In this document: piece after piece, positions 60,123 to 64,000 of the stretch
Layout: each line of letters starts with the position of its first letter
How positions within the stretch are numbered: the stretch's first letter is position 1
Origin: Paramecium octaurelia
Taxonomy: Eukaryota; Ciliophora; Oligohymenophorea; Peniculida; Parameciidae
Assembly: GCA_905182995.1 (NCBI GenBank)
Contig: CAJJDP010000055.1
Location: 434,001 to 498,000, forward strand
Reading direction: 5' to 3'
Length of the DNA stretch: 64,000 bases
Translations under genes and position numbers: made by a program
Notes under the pieces: model-generated
Seen by the model: the letters and a program-made list of their open reading frames with translations, nothing else
Databases searched by the model: none
Told to the model about the DNA's origin: nothing

Positions 60123-61460
60123 ATGAACTTACAATCATTGATAGTCATATTCAATCTCCTTTTTCTTGAAACAAGAGCAGCTAAGTTATCAGTTTCCTAA
60201 TCAACACCTCAGATTACCGAATATAATCAAACCATTTCATAATATAATTCGACATTCAAATATAATACAACCCTTCTAGTAGAAGGAGAAGACTTTTAAT
60301 TTCTGATTGTTAAGTTTCAGTAAACTTCAAATGAAAATTCAAAAATTGCTCTATTATTCAATGAACACTCCCCAACCTTCTAAATAAATTAAACTATGTA
60401 ATTTAAAGATATGGATTATGACAGGTATTAATTCTGAAATAATTTAGTTATGCCTTAAAAAAATATAATCATTAGTTGTTGATTCAAAACTCACCTAATC
60501 CTAAATTTATTACTATTCTCAGTAACATTTCAATCTCCTTCGATTTAACATTAACAGGTACTAATGTTTAAATATGTTTAAATAATTGCACTAACAATGG
60601 AAAATGTATAAAAGGAGTATGTCTGTGTAGTTCTAATTTCATTGGGAAGGATTGTTCATTAGCTGCAACAGAATTAAAGATTTAGACTTGGAGAAATCAA
60701 ACATTATCAAATTATGAAACTTTTTTTTATTATCAATAACAGAACATGTCAAAGGAACTCGATTTAACATTTTATGTAATTTTCAGAATTATTTTAGACT
60801 GATAGTCAAAAAAATCTAAGTATCTTAGAAATTGTCTCTTCCTTCATCCATTTACCCACTTTGAGGTTTTATGACTTCTATGAATAATTTAATAATTCAA
60901 TGCCTCTCGCTTAAATAATTAAATCAAAAGGCCTACGAGACTATGAAAAAAAATAATATAAATAAGAATATCCAGAAGAAGAGGCGTATCAAGGGAGCTC
61001 TTCTATTCTGGATGAGTCTCCTGCTAGGTTAATTGTGGCTGTTTGGTGTGACTATCCAAATACATAACTTTCGATATCCTTGTAAAAAAGTGACAGTAAA
61101 AGAAATAATCCAGAATTATTAGAATGGCTCTTGCCTATAGTTATTATAGGAGGGATCATTTTTATTTTGGTAATTATCTTCTCAGTAAGATATTTCATAA
61201 GAAAAAAAAAAAAGTTTGGAAATTACTATGAATAAGTATAAGAAGTACAGGCTTGTCAGATTTGTGGTATATGTTAACTGGGTCTAAAAGACAACAATGA
61301 CACTGTTTTCAAATCGAAAGCCTGTAAATACAATCATTTTTTCCACAATAAATGTCTAAATTCAATTTTTGATTAAGATTCTAAACATGGAAACTGTCTA
61401 ACATGTGAATAGCAATTTCAGACTTAATTAACTCAATAAAAAAAATCCACAATCCCATGA
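60123..61460 (+). CDS. Type I membrane protein with EGF-like domain and cytoplasmic RING finger
   Basis: MNLQSLIVIFNLLFLETRA is a signal peptide. After an extracellular beta-rich region comes an EGF-like module (CLNNCTNNGKCIKGVCLC, then FIGKDCS), further extracellular text, a transmembrane helix (WLLPIVIIGGIIFILVIIF) with a basic stop-transfer (RKKKKFG), and a cytoplasmic RING-H2-like finger (ACQICG ... CKYNHFFHNKC ... CLTCEQQF). Several short introns are needed. Such proteins are usually membrane ubiquitin ligases with a lumenal ligand-binding part; the ligand is unknown. Confidence 0.8.
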
Positions 61461-62232
61461 TTATTTGTTTATATACTTAAATTCTTTGCAACCATAATGT
61501 TATAAAATTAATGTATCCAAATTATTACGAATAATTTAAACCTTTTATATCTAAGTATTAACAAAGAAATGATAGCCTTCGGCAAGAAACGATAAAATAA
61601 AATTGCAATAATATTTTTTCAAACACCTAAAACTTATTCAATATACATTATATTTAATATATTTTATTAGAAATTATTTAATTCATCAAATTCAATCCCA
61701 TTTGTAAGGTTTTTTCTAAAAATTATTTACAACTGATCTAATTTTTAGCTATTTGGAGAAATTAATATATTATAATGCTTTGATTTAAATTAAAAACTAT
61801 ACTTCTCAGAAGTAATTAGAAAATTAAATGAAATTTACATGTGTTTTATCAAAATCTGTTAAAAATATGTAATAGAGATTGAATCTTTAGAACATGAATT
61901 ACTCTGCTTTATTAATAGATTTGTTATTGAACTTTCAAAATAAAAATGATGTATATAGAGGATATCACAAGGTTGATTAATTAAGCTACATAAAATAAAT
62001 TAAGAAATGTATTTTGATGGAAATTAATTATAATTTTTGTTAATAATCTATTTTATGGATATCAAGAAATATAAAATCCATATTAGTAAAATTAATATTA
62101 CAAAAAACAATAAATATAATAATAAAATATAGATAAAATTGGAAGAATTATATAATCACTAAGAAGGACTAATGAAATAAATATGAATGAAAATATTGAA
62201 AATTAGTGAATTTCAAATCAAATAAAGATGGA
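61461..62232. other. AT-rich convergent intergenic region
   Basis: Sequence between the 3' ends of the EGF/RING gene and the Rab gene. Very A/T-rich; nothing recognisable. Confidence 0.5.
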
Positions 62233-62923
62233 TCAACAACATATTGAGTCATCCTGTTTTTATTAATCTTGATTTGGAGCTGTACTTAACTTATTGAAGG
62301 AACCATTTTATTGTTAAGGAAGTTTTTCAAGTTATTCTTTAATTGTTTTTGCAATTTATTAAAAAGTATCATTAATGTTAGTTCCTTCCTTTGCACTAGT
62401 TTCAAAGTAAGGTATGTTGTATTTTTAAGCCAATTAAAGGGCTTATTCATAAGAGATGCATCTATCTGGAAGATCTGTTTTGTTTCCTAAGAATAATAAT
62501 AATATTATAAATTCACCTATTAATACTTTAATGATATTGTCACTTGCATGTTATTTAATTTGATTCATCCATTTGTCAATATCATTAAAGGTTTCTTTGT
62601 CATTGACTGCAAAAACAAGTATAATTCCCATTGCTCCCTTGTAATATGTTTAAGTGATAGTTTAATAACGTTCTTATCCTGCAGTGTCCCAAATTTACAT
62701 CTTCACGACTTTCTCGTCTACTTATATTTTTTTGATTTTGAAATCAATTCCTTATGGAGAGTAAAGAATAAAAAATACCAATCGTACTCAGAAATGAAGA
62801 TTTAAATTGATTTTCTGTATATCTCAACAAAATTTGTGTTTTTCCAACTCCAGAATTTCCAATGAGTAAAATTTTGATCAATAAATCATAGGTATCCTTA
62901 GCCTTTTTCACTAATGATGACAT
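62233..62923 (-). CDS. Rab-family small GTPase (210 aa)
   Basis: Introns of 28 nt (GTATTTTTT...CATAAG) and 30 nt (GTGAATTTA...CTTAG) give 210 aa. All G motifs are present: [11 protein letters not shown] (P-loop), [20 protein letters not shown] (switch I), IWDTAGQERYQTI (switch II), IGNKTDL and ETSAKEG. The C-terminus ends DDSICC, a double-Cys geranylgeranylation motif. WDTAGQERY and the STIGIDFK effector region place it near the Rab1/Rab8 group. It acts in vesicle trafficking at membranes. Confidence 0.94.
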
Positions 62924-63011
62924 TGTTAATTTTAATAATATAAATGTTGTGAATATTAAATTAACTTCTATAATTTAGAAATTTAAATAGTAAAAAATAT
63001 AAAAATAGATA

Positions 63012-64000
63012 TCAGATATTGAGTCGATTAAAAGTGTCAATTAACAATTCCTTTGTAGCAGGCTTAATCAGAACACTATTAAATCCTTCATTCATACTCT
63101 TCTATTGATCTTTGATGCTACAGAAACCGGTAACTGCAATTACAGGAATGGTTCTGGTGAGATGAATTTCATTTTCTATTTGTCGTATTATTTAGACAGT
63201 TTCCCATCCATTCATCATGGGCATATTGATATCCATTAAGATGCAATTATATCCAATACAAAATTGGGGATTGCATCTCTTGAGTAATTGGTTTTGAACC
63301 TTCTCAATGGCTTATTTGCCATTATAAGCAAAATCGATATCAAATCCTAATTATTTAACCATATGCGAAAGAACTTAAATATTAAACTCCTCATCATCAA
63401 CGATTAGAATTATTTTGCAATTGCATTCATTCAGCACAAGATCAAGCTGCATCTCTGACTAACCCTATTTCTCTGTGATCTGAAGATTATTCCATTTATT
63501 GTAGTTCATAACACGAACTTATTGGGTACTTTGAGCATCCACATTTGGAATTGTGTGATTGTTTGATTTTTGTAAGAAATTTGAAGCATAAATTGATTCA
63601 TCATGGTATTTCAGCAGGAAATTGAATTATGTTCCTTCATCTTTAGTTGATTCAACAGAGAGGTAATTTTGACTTTTTGGAGACATTAACTTTATAATTT
63701 GTTTACTGACAGACAATCCTAAGCCGATACCAACTGAATGCTTAGATACCTTTTCATCTTCATCAGTTAGATGTAACTACTCTAAATTAAAAGGAATACC
63801 TTTTTTCTTAAAATGCTTAACTCATCCTCTGTCATCCCAATCCCTGTATCATTGATTTATACTTCAAGCAAATTACTATCTTAATAATTAGCAGAGTGTA
63901 AATCTATTCCTTCCATTGACTCAATATACTCTTGCTTTTGAACTATGATATTGATTCCGCCTTTGAAGGTGAATCGAATTGAATTACCAATCAAATTTAA
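63012..64000 (-). CDS. Hybrid histidine kinase 3, C-terminal part, N-terminus outside the window
   Basis: From the window edge the frame encodes the ATPase N-box (NLIGNSIRFTFKGGINIIV), DTGIGM, a GLGLSVSKQIIKLM segment (G2 box) and then a receiver domain: ILIVDDEEFNIQVL, CILMDINMPIMNG (phospho-acceptor Asp), VIAVTGF and SVLIKPATKEL, ending FNRLNI at TGA 63012. It is the same class as the two kinases at 53-59 kb but with a different receiver sequence. At least one short intron lies near 63790. The sensor and H-box are beyond position 64000. Confidence 0.87.

Noticed and set aside
1..64000. Many short frames bounded by TAA or TAG
   Set aside because: In this code TAA and TAG are glutamine; most frames defined by them are fragments or shadows of longer genes read with TGA as the only stop.
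1..64000. CRISPR array, rRNA, tRNA or bacterial operon
   Set aside because: No regularly spaced repeats, no recognisable rRNA or tRNA sequence, and the genetic code and introns are those of a ciliate nucleus.

Overview
The window reads as macronuclear chromosome DNA of a ciliate, most likely Paramecium. Long frames become continuous only when TAA and TAG are read as glutamine and TGA is the sole stop. Frame breaks are repaired by very short introns, mostly 19-35 nt, GTA...TAG/AAG. Genes are packed on both strands, often less than 200 bp apart. Two genes encode large cysteine-periodic proteins of the Paramecium surface-antigen type. The genus is an inference; the code and intron size are seen directly. 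Wherever I give a protein length, exon lengths minus the introns I identified are divisible by three.

0-26 kb is mainly housekeeping and signalling: coiled-coil proteins, a kinase-like protein next to a CEP19-like protein, proteasome beta-1, three further kinases (one with a doublecortin domain, one with a probable KA1 C-terminus), a multipass membrane protein, an aspartyl protease, a ZSWIM2-like SWIM/RING/ZZ ubiquitin ligase, a BAH-PHD reader and several uncharacterised proteins. 26-32 kb holds a first surface-antigen-like gene followed by structural unknowns. 33-43 kb holds an HMG-box protein, casein kinase 1, mago nashi, a Myb/SANT-like protein, a STE20-like pseudokinase and a leucine-rich-repeat protein.

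43-49 kb is one intronless 2,015-codon surface-antigen-like gene. Just downstream (49.4-52.2 kb) is a 280-bp near-perfect inverted repeat. Each arm carries the upstream region and signal peptide of one of two divergently related small secreted proteins, with an APC15-like gene between them. After mitochondrial ribosomal protein bL12m, 53-64 kb is dominated by two-component signalling: two complete hybrid histidine kinases, a possible related fragment and a third hybrid kinase running off the window. An EGF/RING membrane protein and a Rab GTPase sit among them.

No rRNA, tRNA, CRISPR array or transposon was recognised by eye. Intergenic stretches are AT-rich and I saw no defined regulatory motif in them.
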